Positions 26,923-35,907 of a stretch of DNA of 64,000 bases are shown here, piece after piece. Source of the DNA: Marinomonas lutimaris (GTDB lineage Bacteria; Pseudomonadota; Gammaproteobacteria; Pseudomonadales; Marinomonadaceae); assembly GCF_019426345.1 (NCBI RefSeq), contig NZ_JAHLLW010000007.1, forward strand, positions 62,001 through 126,000, in the 5' to 3' direction. A program made the position numbers and the translations under genes. Numbering within the stretch: position 1 is the first letter of the stretch; every line of letters begins with the position of its first letter. The notes beneath the pieces are model-generated. The model saw only the letters and a list, made by a program, of their open reading frames with translations. It was not told the origin of the DNA and searched no databases.

Positions 26923-28041
26923 ATGGATAAATACGATGTCATTGTGATCGGAGGTGGCCCCGCTGGGGCCGCTTGTGCGCTTTCGCTGATGCGGCACCAC
27001 AATAAAAGCGTTTTACTGCTAGAGCGTAGTGATTTTACTCAGCAGAGAATTGGCGAGCAGGTGTCTCATAGTATTTTTGATTTTGTGGATTATCTTGGTC
27101 TTTCTCCAGAGGACTTTGGAGTGGATTGTTTTGTTCCAAACTACGGTAAAATCAGTTACTGGGGAAGTGATATTGCGAGTAGCCACCACAGTTTATTTAC
27201 AGCGCAAGGACAAACCTATCAGCTTGATCGCGCTATGTTTGACGAGACTTTATTGATGGCCGTTGTGGAGCGTGGAGGCACTATTATTCCCCGCTGTAAA
27301 CAAATCAAAGTGGCGCAGCAAGGTAGTGTTTGGCAGGTGCAATTATCACACCCAGCACAAGGCGATTTAGATTTTCAAAGTGATTATTTGATCGATGCTT
27401 CTGGCAGGCAAAGCAAATTAGGGGGGGAATTAGGAATTGAGCGTACTGTGACAGATCAGCTTGTTGGTGTTGGTGCATTTATTCATCATCCGCAGCGGGT
27501 GTTTGAGCAACAACAAAGAATTGAGAGCTGTGAATATGGCTGGTGGTATATGGCGGGGCTGTCTAAAGATCTTGCTGTAGTAACTTGTTTCACTGATGTG
27601 GATCTGATGAAAGAGATGAAGCTCAACCGTCAAGCAATATGGAACACCCATCTTGCCAAGACAAAAGCCATTGCACCCTATTTACAAGGCAGTCATTCAA
27701 CACAAGCCAGACTTTGGGTGAAACAGGCCAATAGTCAGTATTACTCTTCCGCTTTTCCAGAAAGATTTGTGGCAGTTGGTGATGCTGTGGCGTCTTTTGA
27801 TCCAGTATCTTCCATGGGAATTGGATTCGCCATGAGCAGTGCTTGTCATGGTGCCCATGCCTTAATAAGTGCCGAAGAGGGCGTGGTCCAGTATTATCAA
27901 AATGATATCCAACGGATTTTTGATGAGTATTGTGAAATTAAAGACCGTATTTATCAAAAGGAGCAACGTTGGGTGGGCCTGCCTTTTTGGCAGCGTCGCG
28001 CCCTTTTTGCCAGTCTGGAACGAAGTGTTGTGAGCGTGTAA
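26923..28041 (+). CDS. lodB: FAD-dependent LodB, CTQ-maturation flavoprotein
   Basis: A 372-residue flavoprotein required in Marinomonas for generating the quinone cofactor in LodA. VIVIGGGPAGAACALSL is the FAD-binding Rossmann motif, LDRAMFDETLL matches the tryptophan-halogenase/geranylgeranyl-reductase-like monooxygenase fold, and AVGDAVASFDPVSSMGIG is the second FAD motif. It begins two bases after the lodA stop with GAGGGG overlapping the lodA end, so the two are translationally coupled. It converges on an XRE regulator gene 18 bases away. Confidence 0.92.
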   Translation: MDKYDVIVIGGGPAGAACALSLMRHHNKSVLLLERSDFTQQRIGEQVSHSIFDFVDYLGLSPEDFGVDCFVPNYGKISYWGSDIASSHHSLFTAQGQTYQLDRAMFDETLLMAVVERGGTIIPRCKQIKVAQQGSVWQVQLSHPAQGDLDFQSDYLIDASGRQSKLGGELGIERTVTDQLVGVGAFIHHPQRVFEQQQRIESCEYGWWYMAGLSKDLAVVTCFTDVDLMKEMKLNRQAIWNTHLAKTKAIAPYLQGSHSTQARLWVKQANSQYYSSAFPERFVAVGDAVASFDPVSSMGIGFAMSSACHGAHALISAEEGVVQYYQNDIQRIFDEYCEIKDRIYQKEQRWVGLPFWQRRALFASLERSVVSV

Positions 28042-28059
28042 TAGAAATGTTTTATAAGT

Positions 28060-28377
28060 CTATTTTTGTATCTCCTTCACTCGCACTCTTTCCGATTTTT
28101 GGGGAGTGTGTGAGGATGAAGGATGGTCTGAAGGGGCATTTTTAGCATCATCGATTAAGAGGGTCTCAACTGGGATATCGTAAAATTTAGCAATGTGCGC
28201 TGCTGTTCGATAAAGTACATTCATGCCCAATTCCGCACGCTTAATCGAAGACATAGAAACCAACAGCCCTTGTTTAAGACATTGTTCTGCAAATTTTTCT
28301 TGGCTTAAGCCACAGCGTCTTCTTTGTTCTTTTAGCAAACTAACATTTAGTGGAATGCGCCCATCCTTGTTGCTCAT
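28060..28377 (-). CDS. XRE-family helix-turn-helix protein
   Basis: A 105-residue DNA-binding protein. Residues about 10-70 form an XRE/Cro helix-turn-helix (LLKEQRRRCGLSQEKFAEQC, VSMSSIKRAELG, IAKFYDIPVETLLID), followed by a polar tail rich in Ser, Pro and Lys. In larger relatives this HTH is the N-terminal part of a sensor protein, so it may be a stand-alone or shortened form. AAGGA lies 7 bases before the ATG. Its tail-to-tail position with lodB makes it a candidate, unproven regulator of lodAB. Confidence 0.75.
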   Translation of the reverse strand: MSNKDGRIPLNVSLLKEQRRRCGLSQEKFAEQCLKQGLLVSMSSIKRAELGMNVLYRTAAHIAKFYDIPVETLLIDDAKNAPSDHPSSSHTPQKSERVRVKEIQK

Positions 28378-28697
28378 ATGTCATCCTTAATGTTGATGAT
28401 AGTGTTCTAAAGCGTTCAAATAAAATGATCGCAGAAGAGCACAAAGTATAGTCACTCACTGTGAAATTAATAATATGCTCTTTAGGCTGAAAAATAACAA
28501 GTAGTCTACTCACTTCTGGTGGGATGCACAGAAAGACTAAAATGGGATCAGCAAAGTTTGCAGATCGGAAATATTCAACAAGGTACTCGGTGATTATCAA
28601 GAAAATTGGTAATATTTAGTTTTTAAGCTTGGCTGATTTACTAAAGCTAAAAAATAGCGCGGTGAATTGTCTTAGTATCAGCTCTTAGTCGGCATTT
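28378..28697. other. 320-base gap with no gene seen
   Basis: AT-rich sequence between the XRE and Lrp genes, both leftward. An open frame at 28340-28600 on the minus strand overlaps the XRE start and has no recognisable domain. No hairpin terminator or repeat of note was seen; the XRE promoter presumably lies here. Confidence 0.5.
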
Positions 28698-29162
28698 TTA
28701 TTCACTTAAATGAATTTCTGTAGAGGACTTTACCGTTCGCAGCGATACTGAGGTTTGGAATTTTCGGATGTTGGCTTCGGTGTGAAGTACTCGATCAACA
28801 AAGCTTTCATAAGCCTGGATATCTGGCACAGTGACAACCATCATAAAATCGTAGCTGCCAGTTATTTGGTAGCAATGTCTAACTTCTGGGGCTTTGCTCA
28901 CGACGCGCTTAAAAGCGTCATACACATCTTTTCGGTCTCGCTCCATTTCTACTGACACCAGCAAAGTCAGCTTATTCCCGCTCAATTCTGGATTTACAAT
29001 AGAGACATCACCCACAATGATGTTGTCATCTCTCAGTCGTTTTACTCTTTTATGGCAAGCTGGTGGTGATAAGCCTACTTCTTCGGCCAGTTCCACGTTT
29101 GCGATACGATTATTTCGTTGCAAGATGGCTAGGATCTTTCGGTCTATTTTGTCTAGTTCCAT
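28698..29162 (-). CDS. Lrp/AsnC family transcriptional regulator
   Basis: A 154-residue regulator: MELDKIDRKILAILQRNNRI begins the winged helix, LAEEVGLSPPACHKRVKRL is the recognition helix region, and CYQITGSYDFMMVVTVPDI begins the RAM ligand domain. It is divergent from the gate-domain membrane protein at 29310, with a palindrome-rich 147-base gap. Divergent Lrp regulators usually control the neighbouring transporter, often in response to an amino acid. It is distinct from the Lrp protein at 15.9 kb. Confidence 0.92.
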   Translation of the reverse strand: MELDKIDRKILAILQRNNRIANVELAEEVGLSPPACHKRVKRLRDDNIIVGDVSIVNPELSGNKLTLLVSVEMERDRKDVYDAFKRVVSKAPEVRHCYQITGSYDFMMVVTVPDIQAYESFVDRVLHTEANIRKFQTSVSLRTVKSSTEIHLSE

Positions 29163-29187
29163 AAATTTCTCAAAATAATAATTATAC

Positions 29188-29251
29188 GAAATAAAATTTC
29201 TTAATAGCTTTTATATTAGAAATATTTAGGGTTATCAATTATTAAATTGAT
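29188..29251. promoter_or_regulatory. Palindromic sites between the Lrp gene and the gate-domain gene
   Basis: GAAATAAAATTTC (29188-29200) and ATCAAT-N6-ATTGAT (29234-29251) are inverted repeats in the divergent promoter region. Both are AT-rich with dyad symmetry, as Lrp-family operators are. Confidence 0.4.
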
Positions 29252-29309
29252 CGACATATTTCTTCTTATCTCAATAGACTTCATTTATAAATTGTTTGGA
29301 GCAAGATAA

Positions 29310-30287
29310 GTGAATAAACGCATATCCCGTTGGGTTGGACTTTTGTGGAATGGTCTCTGGAAAGAGATCATTGATGTCACATGGACGCTTTATAAGATCA
29401 TGATCCCGATTATTATCGTGATCAAGGTTATTGAAGAGTTTGGTGGTATAGAACTGCTAAGTAACTGGTTGAGTCCTGTTATGTCTTTAGTTGGTTTGCC
29501 CAGTGAGATGGGCTTGGTGTGGGCAACAACGCTCGTTACCAATATGTACGCTGGGCTTGTGGTATTTATGAGTTTAGATGCTGACTTAACCGTCGCTCAA
29601 GTCTCTATTTTAGGAACGTTATTACTGCTAGCACACTCATTGCCAGTAGAAGTGGCGGTGGCTAAAAAAGCCGGAGTAGGTATTGTTGCAACACTGGTGA
29701 TTCGTCTTGGTGGTGGTTTATTAATGGGGTGGATACTTCACCACATTTACCAAAGCGGAGATCTATTAAACACAACTGCGCACACTGTTTGGAAACATAC
29801 ACCAACCAGTGATCCTAGCTATATAGCGTGGGCGCTTGACCAACTTCAAAGTCTTGCGATGATTTTTGTGGTGATCGCTGCGTTAATGACTCTGTTACGT
29901 TTGCTGAAATTACTTGGCATCGAAAAACTCATGGCAATATTGCTTAAGCCGATTTTGTCTGTGCTGGGCATCAGCAGAGAAGCCACCAATTTGACGATTG
30001 TTGGTATCACGCTAGGGGTGTCATTTGGTGGCGGTTTGCTTATTAACGAAGCAAAACGAGGCCATATTTCCCCACGGGATATTTTTGTCGCCATGATGCT
30101 GCTCAATCTACTTCATAGCTTGATTGAAGATACGCTGCTGATTCTGTTAATTGGCGCGGACTTTATGACTATTTTCTGGGGACGGATAGCGTTTGCAGTG
30201 GTAGTGATTGGGATTCTAGTTTTTGCTCTCAAACGAATGGATGAAAGCACTTGTCGTAAGTACTTGTATAAAAAAATTAGCGAGTAA
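29310..30287 (+). CDS. Nucleoside-recognition (Gate) domain membrane protein
   Basis: A 325-residue integral membrane protein with about eight to ten predicted helices and two copies of the Gate/nucleoside-recognition fold (SLVGLPSEMGLVWATTLVTN and SVLGISREATNLTIVGITLG). Related proteins include the spore maturation SpmA/SpmB family and YjiH-type proteins; some take part in transport but substrates are mostly unknown. The start is GTG with GGAGC 9 bases upstream. Divergence from an Lrp regulator suggests an amino-acid-responsive exporter or importer; this is inference. Confidence 0.8.
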   Translation: MNKRISRWVGLLWNGLWKEIIDVTWTLYKIMIPIIIVIKVIEEFGGIELLSNWLSPVMSLVGLPSEMGLVWATTLVTNMYAGLVVFMSLDADLTVAQVSILGTLLLLAHSLPVEVAVAKKAGVGIVATLVIRLGGGLLMGWILHHIYQSGDLLNTTAHTVWKHTPTSDPSYIAWALDQLQSLAMIFVVIAALMTLLRLLKLLGIEKLMAILLKPILSVLGISREATNLTIVGITLGVSFGGGLLINEAKRGHISPRDIFVAMMLLNLLHSLIEDTLLILLIGADFMTIFWGRIAFAVVVIGILVFALKRMDESTCRKYLYKKISE

Positions 30288-30306
30288 CGCTTCTACTGTT
30301 AAAGAT

Positions 30307-30347
30307 AAACAGCATGAAAGTTTAGCGCTTCCATGCTGTTTTTTTTT
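30307..30347 (+). terminator. Terminator after the gate-domain gene
   Basis: AAACAGCATG (30307-30316) pairs with CATGCTGTTT (30332-30341), 15-base loop, then a T-run to 30347. In reverse it has an A-run, so it may also serve the TRAP operon ending at 30383. Confidence 0.85.
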
Positions 30348-30382
30348 GATACCGAATTTAACTTAAATTCAAAGCTATTTAT

Positions 30383-31681
30383 TCAAAGCCCAAACAGCGT
30401 TGGCAAGTATAAGGTGATGATTGGCACGTAGGAGATAAGTGCAAGCAAGCTAAAAAGCACCAAGTAGAAGGGCGCGAGGGCGACGATGACTTTTTCGACT
30501 TTTACCTTGGCAACAGTAGCCCCGACGAATAAGCCAGTTCCGACAGGCGGGGTGATGGTACCGATGGCTAGGTTGAACACCATGACAACGCCGAAGTGCA
30601 CAGGATCGTAGCCAACTTTCATGGCAATCGGTAGCAAGATCGGCGTGAAGATCAAAATCGCCGGCCCAATATCCATAAAGCAGCCAATAACCAGTAATAA
30701 GATATTAATGATCAGCATGACCATGACTGGGTCGTTAGAAATCCCTAGGATCAAAGCGGATATCGCTGCCGGAATACCTGTGAATGCCATGGCAAAGGAT
30801 AAGGTGGCAGATGCTGCTAAAAGCAACATGATGGTGCCAGTAATGTGCGATGTTTCGATTAAGAACTTAGGCAAAGCGCGAAGCGGTGTGGTTTTATGGA
30901 TGAAGAACGCCAAAATCATGGTGTAAATGACTGCAATACCTGAAGCTTCTACAGGCGTCACTACACCCATAACAATCCCACCAATAATAAACACGATGAG
31001 AAACAAACTAGGAATGGCATCAAGAGTTATCTTAATGGCTTCTTTAAAGGGTACTCGATCTGACAATGGGTACTTGCGCTTTTTGGCAATAATAACGGTG
31101 ACTAGCACCAAGCCCAACGCCCAAATAACACCTGCTACAGCGCCGCCTAAAAACAAGGCTGCGACAGACGTACCACCGGAAATTAATGAGTAAATGATAA
31201 AGGCTGTGGTAGGTGGCACCAACATGCCTGTTGGGGCAGAGGCAATATTCACTGCTGCTGCAAAGGATCTGTCATAGCCTTCTTTGGCTTGAATCGGCAC
31301 CATGACGCTACCAATTGAAGTCGACGCCGCAATGGCAGAGCCTGAAATACAGCCAAATAATACGTTACCCGCGATGTTAGTTTGCGCTAAAGAGCCAGGA
31401 ATGCGTCCCGCGAGCAGTTTGGCGAAATTAACCAAGCGAATGGCAATGCCGCCGGAGTTCATAATGACACCAGAGAGAATGAAAAATGGTACGGCTAACA
31501 GAGAAAAACTGTCTAAGCTGGCAACCATTTTTTGCGCGGAAGTAAAAAGCGCCATATCCACAGGCACCATCATGGTAACAGCGGCTAAGGAAGAAGCGAC
31601 TAGGGCAATCGCAAGAGGCAAGCCCAATAACGCCAACACAGAAAAGGTAATGATAAGTACAAGACTCGCTTCACCAGCCAT
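30383..31681 (-). CDS. TRAP transporter large permease (DctM type), rhamnose locus
   Basis: A 432-residue membrane protein with about twelve helices, the channel-forming large subunit of a tripartite ATP-independent periplasmic transporter. SGSAIAASTSIGSVMVP, APTGMLVPPTTAFIIYS and the C-terminal GTITPPVGTGLFVGA are DctM hallmarks. GGGAG lies 7 bases before the ATG, and the gap to the small permease gene is two bases. Given the upstream glycuronyl hydrolase, the likely cargo is an unsaturated rhamnose-containing uronate oligosaccharide (the RhiABC role proposed for such transporters), but this is inferred from context. Confidence 0.92.
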   Translation of the reverse strand: MAGEASLVLIITFSVLALLGLPLAIALVASSLAAVTMMVPVDMALFTSAQKMVASLDSFSLLAVPFFILSGVIMNSGGIAIRLVNFAKLLAGRIPGSLAQTNIAGNVLFGCISGSAIAASTSIGSVMVPIQAKEGYDRSFAAAVNIASAPTGMLVPPTTAFIIYSLISGGTSVAALFLGGAVAGVIWALGLVLVTVIIAKKRKYPLSDRVPFKEAIKITLDAIPSLFLIVFIIGGIVMGVVTPVEASGIAVIYTMILAFFIHKTTPLRALPKFLIETSHITGTIMLLLAASATLSFAMAFTGIPAAISALILGISNDPVMVMLIINILLLVIGCFMDIGPAILIFTPILLPIAMKVGYDPVHFGVVMVFNLAIGTITPPVGTGLFVGATVAKVKVEKVIVALAPFYLVLFSLLALISYVPIITLYLPTLFGL

Positions 31682-31683
31682 GT

Positions 31684-32202
31684 TTATTCTCCCATGCTTA
31701 GTGATTTATCAATGTCTGTCACCGGCACATCGTTTGTCGGTTCTTTTAAAACATCAATCAAGTTCAAAATGGCATACAAAATTAGCAAGACACCGCAGGC
31801 TGGTAACGCTGCGTAGTAACTTCCCATTGGAAGTTGCAGCACAGCCGTAAGCTGTTTAGAGGCAATTTGCATGCTATGTAAACCGCCTAAAATCAGTACA
31901 TAAATACTAAAAATAATAAAACTGATAGGAACCAGCAGCTTAAGAAATTTGCGGAACTTATCGCGCGCAATATCGCGCAGTAAGTCAATGGCCATGTGCG
32001 AGCCACGGCCAGCAGAATAAGCGGCTCCTAGTAGAGACAACCAAACCAATCCTAGTCGCAAAATCTCTTCGGTATAGGTCGAAGGGTCGTTGAATACATA
32101 GCGACTAATGACTTGCCAGCACAACACTCCGACCATACTGATCAATAAGAGTGAGCAGGTTGTCCCTAAAAAAATATCTAGGAAACGTCTTATTTTTGGC
32201 AT
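31684..32202 (-). CDS. TRAP transporter small permease (DctQ type), rhamnose locus
   Basis: A 172-residue protein with four predicted membrane helices. WQVISRYVFNDPSTYTEEILRLGLVWLSLLGAAY holds the DctQ signature (RYVF..P..WTEE-like, with YTEE here) and SHMAIDLL follows. Its ATG overlaps the binding-protein stop by one base (TAATG), showing tight translational coupling in a dctP-dctQ-dctM operon. Confidence 0.9.
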   Translation of the reverse strand: MPKIRRFLDIFLGTTCSLLLISMVGVLCWQVISRYVFNDPSTYTEEILRLGLVWLSLLGAAYSAGRGSHMAIDLLRDIARDKFRKFLKLLVPISFIIFSIYVLILGGLHSMQIASKQLTAVLQLPMGSYYAALPACGVLLILYAILNLIDVLKEPTNDVPVTDIDKSLSMGE

Positions 32203-33188
32203 TACTTTGACTCCGCTTGCTGGCGAATTGCCTGATAAACCTTATATTTTTCCGGATCTGATTTTAGCTCGTCATACATCGGCTGAACGGCCGCTTGGAA
32301 CTCCGCTACATCTGGGTAATAGAAGGTGACGCCAAATTGTTTTTCACTTGTTGCTTTCGCTTCATTGACCGCTTGTGCCCACGCTTGCTTTTGGAACTCT
32401 GTGGATTCTTTCGCGGCTTCTTGAACGGCTTTGCGCTGCGTTGGAGTTAGTCGATCCATTGTCGCTTTAGAGATCAAAACGATGTCAGGCACACGAGAGT
32501 GCACATCGTAGGAATAGTTTTTCGCCACTTCTGCATGACGAGCAATGGTCAAAGCGAACTCGTTGTTTTCCGCACCATCTAATACGCCTTGCTGAATGGA
32601 CGAGTACACATCAGCTTGTCCCATCGCGATAGGCGAGCCACCGAGCATTTTTACCATCTTGATAGAGGTTGGGCTTTGCATGACGCGAATTTTTAGGCCC
32701 TTTAGATCACTCACATTTCGGATAACCTTTTCTGAGGTGTAGAAGCTACGAGCACCGCTGTCGTAATACGTTAGACCTAAAATACCTTGGCCTTTTGAAG
32801 ATTCATAAATCGGCGTGGTGATTTTAGGGTTATCCATTACCTTATAAAAATGCGCTTGGCTATCAAACAAGTAAGGCATAGAAAATACGCCATACACAGG
32901 CGAGAAGCTTTCCATTAGGCCGCCACTGACTTTGGTCATGTCCAGTAGGCCTGCTTGTAGTAGTTCGACCATTTCCCGTTCGCCACCTAGTTGGCTATCA
33001 GGGAAAAAGGTGACGGTGACATCGCCTTTGGTTTTTTGATCGACCAATTCAGCAAATTTTTTCATCGCTTCTACGGTTGGTGTGGCATTACTGGCATAAC
33101 CGAAACGCAAGTTTTCTGCGTAAGCTGACGCGGATGCCACGCCCAAGCCAATAAGTGCTAATGCTGTAGTAAGTAGTTTGATTTTCAT
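32202..33188 (-). CDS. TRAP transporter substrate-binding protein (DctP type), rhamnose locus
   Basis: A 328-residue periplasmic binding protein. Residues 1-24 are a Sec signal peptide (MKIKLLTTALALIGLGVASASAYA, cut before ENL). The mature chain has FFPDSQLGGEREMVELLQ, the GLKIRVMQSPTS region whose Arg usually binds the ligand carboxylate, and DGAENNEFAL. An acidic ligand is therefore expected, consistent with a uronic-acid-containing oligosaccharide. It follows the glycuronyl hydrolase gene by 66 bases on the same strand. Confidence 0.92.
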   Translation of the reverse strand: MKIKLLTTALALIGLGVASASAYAENLRFGYASNATPTVEAMKKFAELVDQKTKGDVTVTFFPDSQLGGEREMVELLQAGLLDMTKVSGGLMESFSPVYGVFSMPYLFDSQAHFYKVMDNPKITTPIYESSKGQGILGLTYYDSGARSFYTSEKVIRNVSDLKGLKIRVMQSPTSIKMVKMLGGSPIAMGQADVYSSIQQGVLDGAENNEFALTIARHAEVAKNYSYDVHSRVPDIVLISKATMDRLTPTQRKAVQEAAKESTEFQKQAWAQAVNEAKATSEKQFGVTFYYPDVAEFQAAVQPMYDELKSDPEKYKVYQAIRQQAESK

Positions 33189-33254
33189 TTTCTTATCCTT
33201 CTTATGTTTATTTTTTTCTTAAGAAATTGATAGCTGAGTTTCCTTTAACCTCAG

Positions 33255-34373
33255 CTAGATATAGCGACGTAAATATTCACTAAGGCATAAAATCGCCATC
33301 GCTTGCCCGTAAGGCATAGAGGTGATTTTGATGTTTTTGTAATACTCTAAATCGTCGCCCATGGCGGTACCAAATGAGGTATTTTGCAGCTCGCCTTGCG
33401 CGTCAATGTTGCCATAGACCGCTTTAATTGCTTTTTCGGCAACAGGTAAGTAGTCACTAGAGAGATAGCGTTTGCGAACGGCTTTTAAAATGCCATAGGC
33501 AAATCCCGCGGAGGCAGAGGCTTCTAGATAAGTGCTGCTATCGTCTAGTAAGGTGTGCCAGAGGCCATCGCTGTGTTGTAGCTCGCTCAGTGCTTTCACT
33601 TGACGTTCTAAAGTTGAAAGTAAGAAACGGCGAATTGGATCGTTCTCAGCTAAATCTAATAATTCGATGAATTCTGGAATGACGATAGTGATCCAGCTAT
33701 TACCGCGGGCCCACAAGGCTTCGGCGAAGTTGTGGTTGCCTTCGAAGGTCCAGCCGTGGAACCACAGGCCGCTTTTGGTATCCATCAGATATTGGATATG
33801 AGTCAGAAACTGGTATTTTGCTTCTTCCACGTAATCCGGTTTGTTGAGCAATTTACCGATTTTAGCGAGCGGTAAAACACTCATCATTAAGGTGTCGTCC
33901 CACATTTGGTTGTGGTTCACGCTGTTATAAACAATGTGCTGAAGACCGCCTTCTTGTACGCGCGGCATTTCGTACATGACCCATTCTGCCCATTCTTCTA
34001 GATAAGGAACCCAAGACTCTTTTGGCGTACGTTCATGCAAACAAGCCAGTGTTAAAAAGGGTGCAACCGTGTTGATATTTTTAGTTGGCGTGCCTTCACT
34101 AAGGCGCTGATCGAACCAATCGTGAATAATTTTGAGAGTGTCTGGGTTATTGGTAATTTGCCAATATTTGAACAAGCCATACAAGCCAATACCATGGGTC
34201 CATTCCCAGCCTGCCCAGCCTTTGGTGTCGATCACTCGGCCATCTTCAAGGCGTAGCAAAAAGTCACCTGTGGTGTCTTCAATGTTGATGAGGTTTTGAG
34301 TCAAAAGATCGATTGTCTCTATGACTTGATTGCGTGAAACAACATGCTTCTTTTGACTTAGTAATTCATGCAT
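33255..34373 (-). CDS. Unsaturated glycuronyl hydrolase, GH88/GH105 family
   Basis: A 372-residue (alpha/alpha)6-barrel enzyme of the YteR/YesR type that removes the 4,5-unsaturated uronic acid from lyase-made oligosaccharides. Marks are WEWTHGIGLYGLFKYW, the catalytic region VNHNQMWDDTLMMSVLPLA, WFHGWTFEG, WARGNSWITIVIPEF and a Tyr/Met-rich C terminus. No signal peptide, so it works in the cytoplasm on imported oligomers. ATG 34371-34373 with AAGGA upstream is preferred over the TTG two codons earlier. In a rhamnose locus the substrates should be rhamnogalacturonan disaccharides or, in a marine bacterium, ulvan oligosaccharides. Confidence 0.88.
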   Translation of the reverse strand: MHELLSQKKHVVSRNQVIETIDLLTQNLINIEDTTGDFLLRLEDGRVIDTKGWAGWEWTHGIGLYGLFKYWQITNNPDTLKIIHDWFDQRLSEGTPTKNINTVAPFLTLACLHERTPKESWVPYLEEWAEWVMYEMPRVQEGGLQHIVYNSVNHNQMWDDTLMMSVLPLAKIGKLLNKPDYVEEAKYQFLTHIQYLMDTKSGLWFHGWTFEGNHNFAEALWARGNSWITIVIPEFIELLDLAENDPIRRFLLSTLERQVKALSELQHSDGLWHTLLDDSSTYLEASASAGFAYGILKAVRKRYLSSDYLPVAEKAIKAVYGNIDAQGELQNTSFGTAMGDDLEYYKNIKITSMPYGQAMAILCLSEYLRRYI

Positions 34374-34518
34374 TTTCAATCCTTTTCTTATTTTTGTACT
34401 TTGTCATCTGCTAACTCAATATAAGCGACAAAGCATTATCTTGAAACGAATGATTTTATTTTATTTCCTATTTAAAATATTTTAATAAAACATTGTTTCT
34501 AAAATATATTTGATCAAA

Positions 34519-34551
34519 AAAATATAGCCTCATTTGAAAGCTATATTTTTT
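34519..34551 (-). terminator. Terminator after rhaI
   Basis: AAAAATATAGC pairs with GCTATATTTTT around an 11-base loop; both flanks are A/T-runs. It lies 28 bases beyond the rhaI stop and divides the leftward arm into rhaEW-rhaI and hydrolase-TRAP units, at least partially. Confidence 0.7.
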
Positions 34552-34578
34552 AATCGCTCGCTCTTTTTATCTGTTTTA

Positions 34579-35871
34579 CTACACAATCCCTGAGCCAGTT
34601 TTATTCGGATCCGATGGACGAGCTTTTGCGATTGCTGCGCGATAGCCGCTAGCACGATAACAGCCGACAGGGTCGATGGCGCCGCCAGCTTGTAAACGCG
34701 CCATTTGCAAAATTACTTCCACATCCAAGTTATAAGCCTGTTTGAGTGTGGCTTGCGCCATCATGGCGTCGTTTTCGTTTTGATAATGGGTTAACGCCTT
34801 ACGATCGACGAGCAAACTCTTCACAAAAGCCCGTTGCACTTCGGCAGCGCTGTACATCAAACTTTCGACTGGATCGGTCACGTTGTGTGATTGATCCAGC
34901 ATGTAAAATGGGCTGTACGCAGGATCTTGGCTGCGGATGTCTGTTAGTTCATTGAAGATCAAAAACAATTGATAAGGATTTATAGAACCGCTGTCCAAAT
35001 CATCGTCGCCATATTTGCTGTCGTTGAAATGGAAGCCGCCTAGCTTGCCGAATTGCGCAAGACGACTGACGATCATCTCGATGTTGACGTTCGGCGCATG
35101 GTGGCCCAAATCCACCAGAGACAAACAACGCTCGCCGGTTTCTTTCGCGGCAAGGTAGCTGCTGCCCCAATCCTGAATCACGGTCGAGTAGAATGCAGGC
35201 TCAAAAATTTTATGTTCCAACAGCATATTCCAGTCGTCTGGCAGGCTGTTGTAGACCTCTTTGATGCTTTCTAAATAATGCGTGAAGCTGTTTTTAAAGT
35301 GTTGTTGGCCGGGGAAGTTGGAGCCATCGCCCACCCAAACGGTTAGTGCTTTAGAACCGAGCTTTTGGCCTAATTCCACCACATCGATGTTGTGAGCAAT
35401 GGCTTGTTCGCGCACTGCTTTGTTGGTATGCGTCAAACTGCCGAATTTGTACGACTCTTCCTGACCAATTTGATCTTGGAAGGTATTGGAATTCATCGCG
35501 TCAAAATGCAAACCGTATTGTTCTGCGTACTGACGAAGTTCCTTTGGATCTTTTGGTCTGTCCCAAGGAATATGCAGAGACACCGCAGGTGTGGCTTGTG
35601 ATAGCAATTGGATAACCGAACAGTCATCGAGCTTTTCAAATATATTGCGTGGTTCGCCTAAGCCCGGAAAACGGGCGAAACGCGTGCCACCTGTGCCTAC
35701 CCCCCAAGATGGAACAGCGACGGTAAATTGCTTAGCTTGTTGCAGAATAGTATCGATTTTAACGCCGGAACGATCCAGCTTTTCTGCCAGCGCACTGTAG
35801 TCGCTAGTAACTGCGGCTTCTTGCTTCGCGTTGTGTTCTTGCAGCAAGTTTTGATCAATTAACTGTTTCAT
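34579..35871 (-). CDS. rhaI: L-rhamnose isomerase, Pseudomonas stutzeri type
   Basis: A 430-residue TIM-barrel metal enzyme converting L-rhamnose to L-rhamnulose. It is the RhaI type, not E. coli RhaA: FTVAVPSWGVGTGGTRFARFPG at the start, SLHIPWDRP, LLEHKIFEPAFYSTVIQDWG with the metal-binding Glu, LVDLGHHAPNVN with a metal-site Asp and His, and GFHFNDSKYGDDDLD with His and Asp ligands. The chain ends KTGSGIV. It follows the aldolase/dehydrogenase gene by 36 bases. Confidence 0.94.
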   Translation of the reverse strand: MKQLIDQNLLQEHNAKQEAAVTSDYSALAEKLDRSGVKIDTILQQAKQFTVAVPSWGVGTGGTRFARFPGLGEPRNIFEKLDDCSVIQLLSQATPAVSLHIPWDRPKDPKELRQYAEQYGLHFDAMNSNTFQDQIGQEESYKFGSLTHTNKAVREQAIAHNIDVVELGQKLGSKALTVWVGDGSNFPGQQHFKNSFTHYLESIKEVYNSLPDDWNMLLEHKIFEPAFYSTVIQDWGSSYLAAKETGERCLSLVDLGHHAPNVNIEMIVSRLAQFGKLGGFHFNDSKYGDDDLDSGSINPYQLFLIFNELTDIRSQDPAYSPFYMLDQSHNVTDPVESLMYSAAEVQRAFVKSLLVDRKALTHYQNENDAMMAQATLKQAYNLDVEVILQMARLQAGGAIDPVGCYRASGYRAAIAKARPSDPNKTGSGIV

Positions 35872-35907
35872 GAGTAATCCTTTTTATTGTTCTTTTTAAT
35901 CAATGCT

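Noticed and set aside
28340-28600. An 86-codon minus-strand open frame overlapping the XRE gene start
   Set aside because: No domain, no ribosome site and overlap with the better-supported XRE gene; treated as non-coding.
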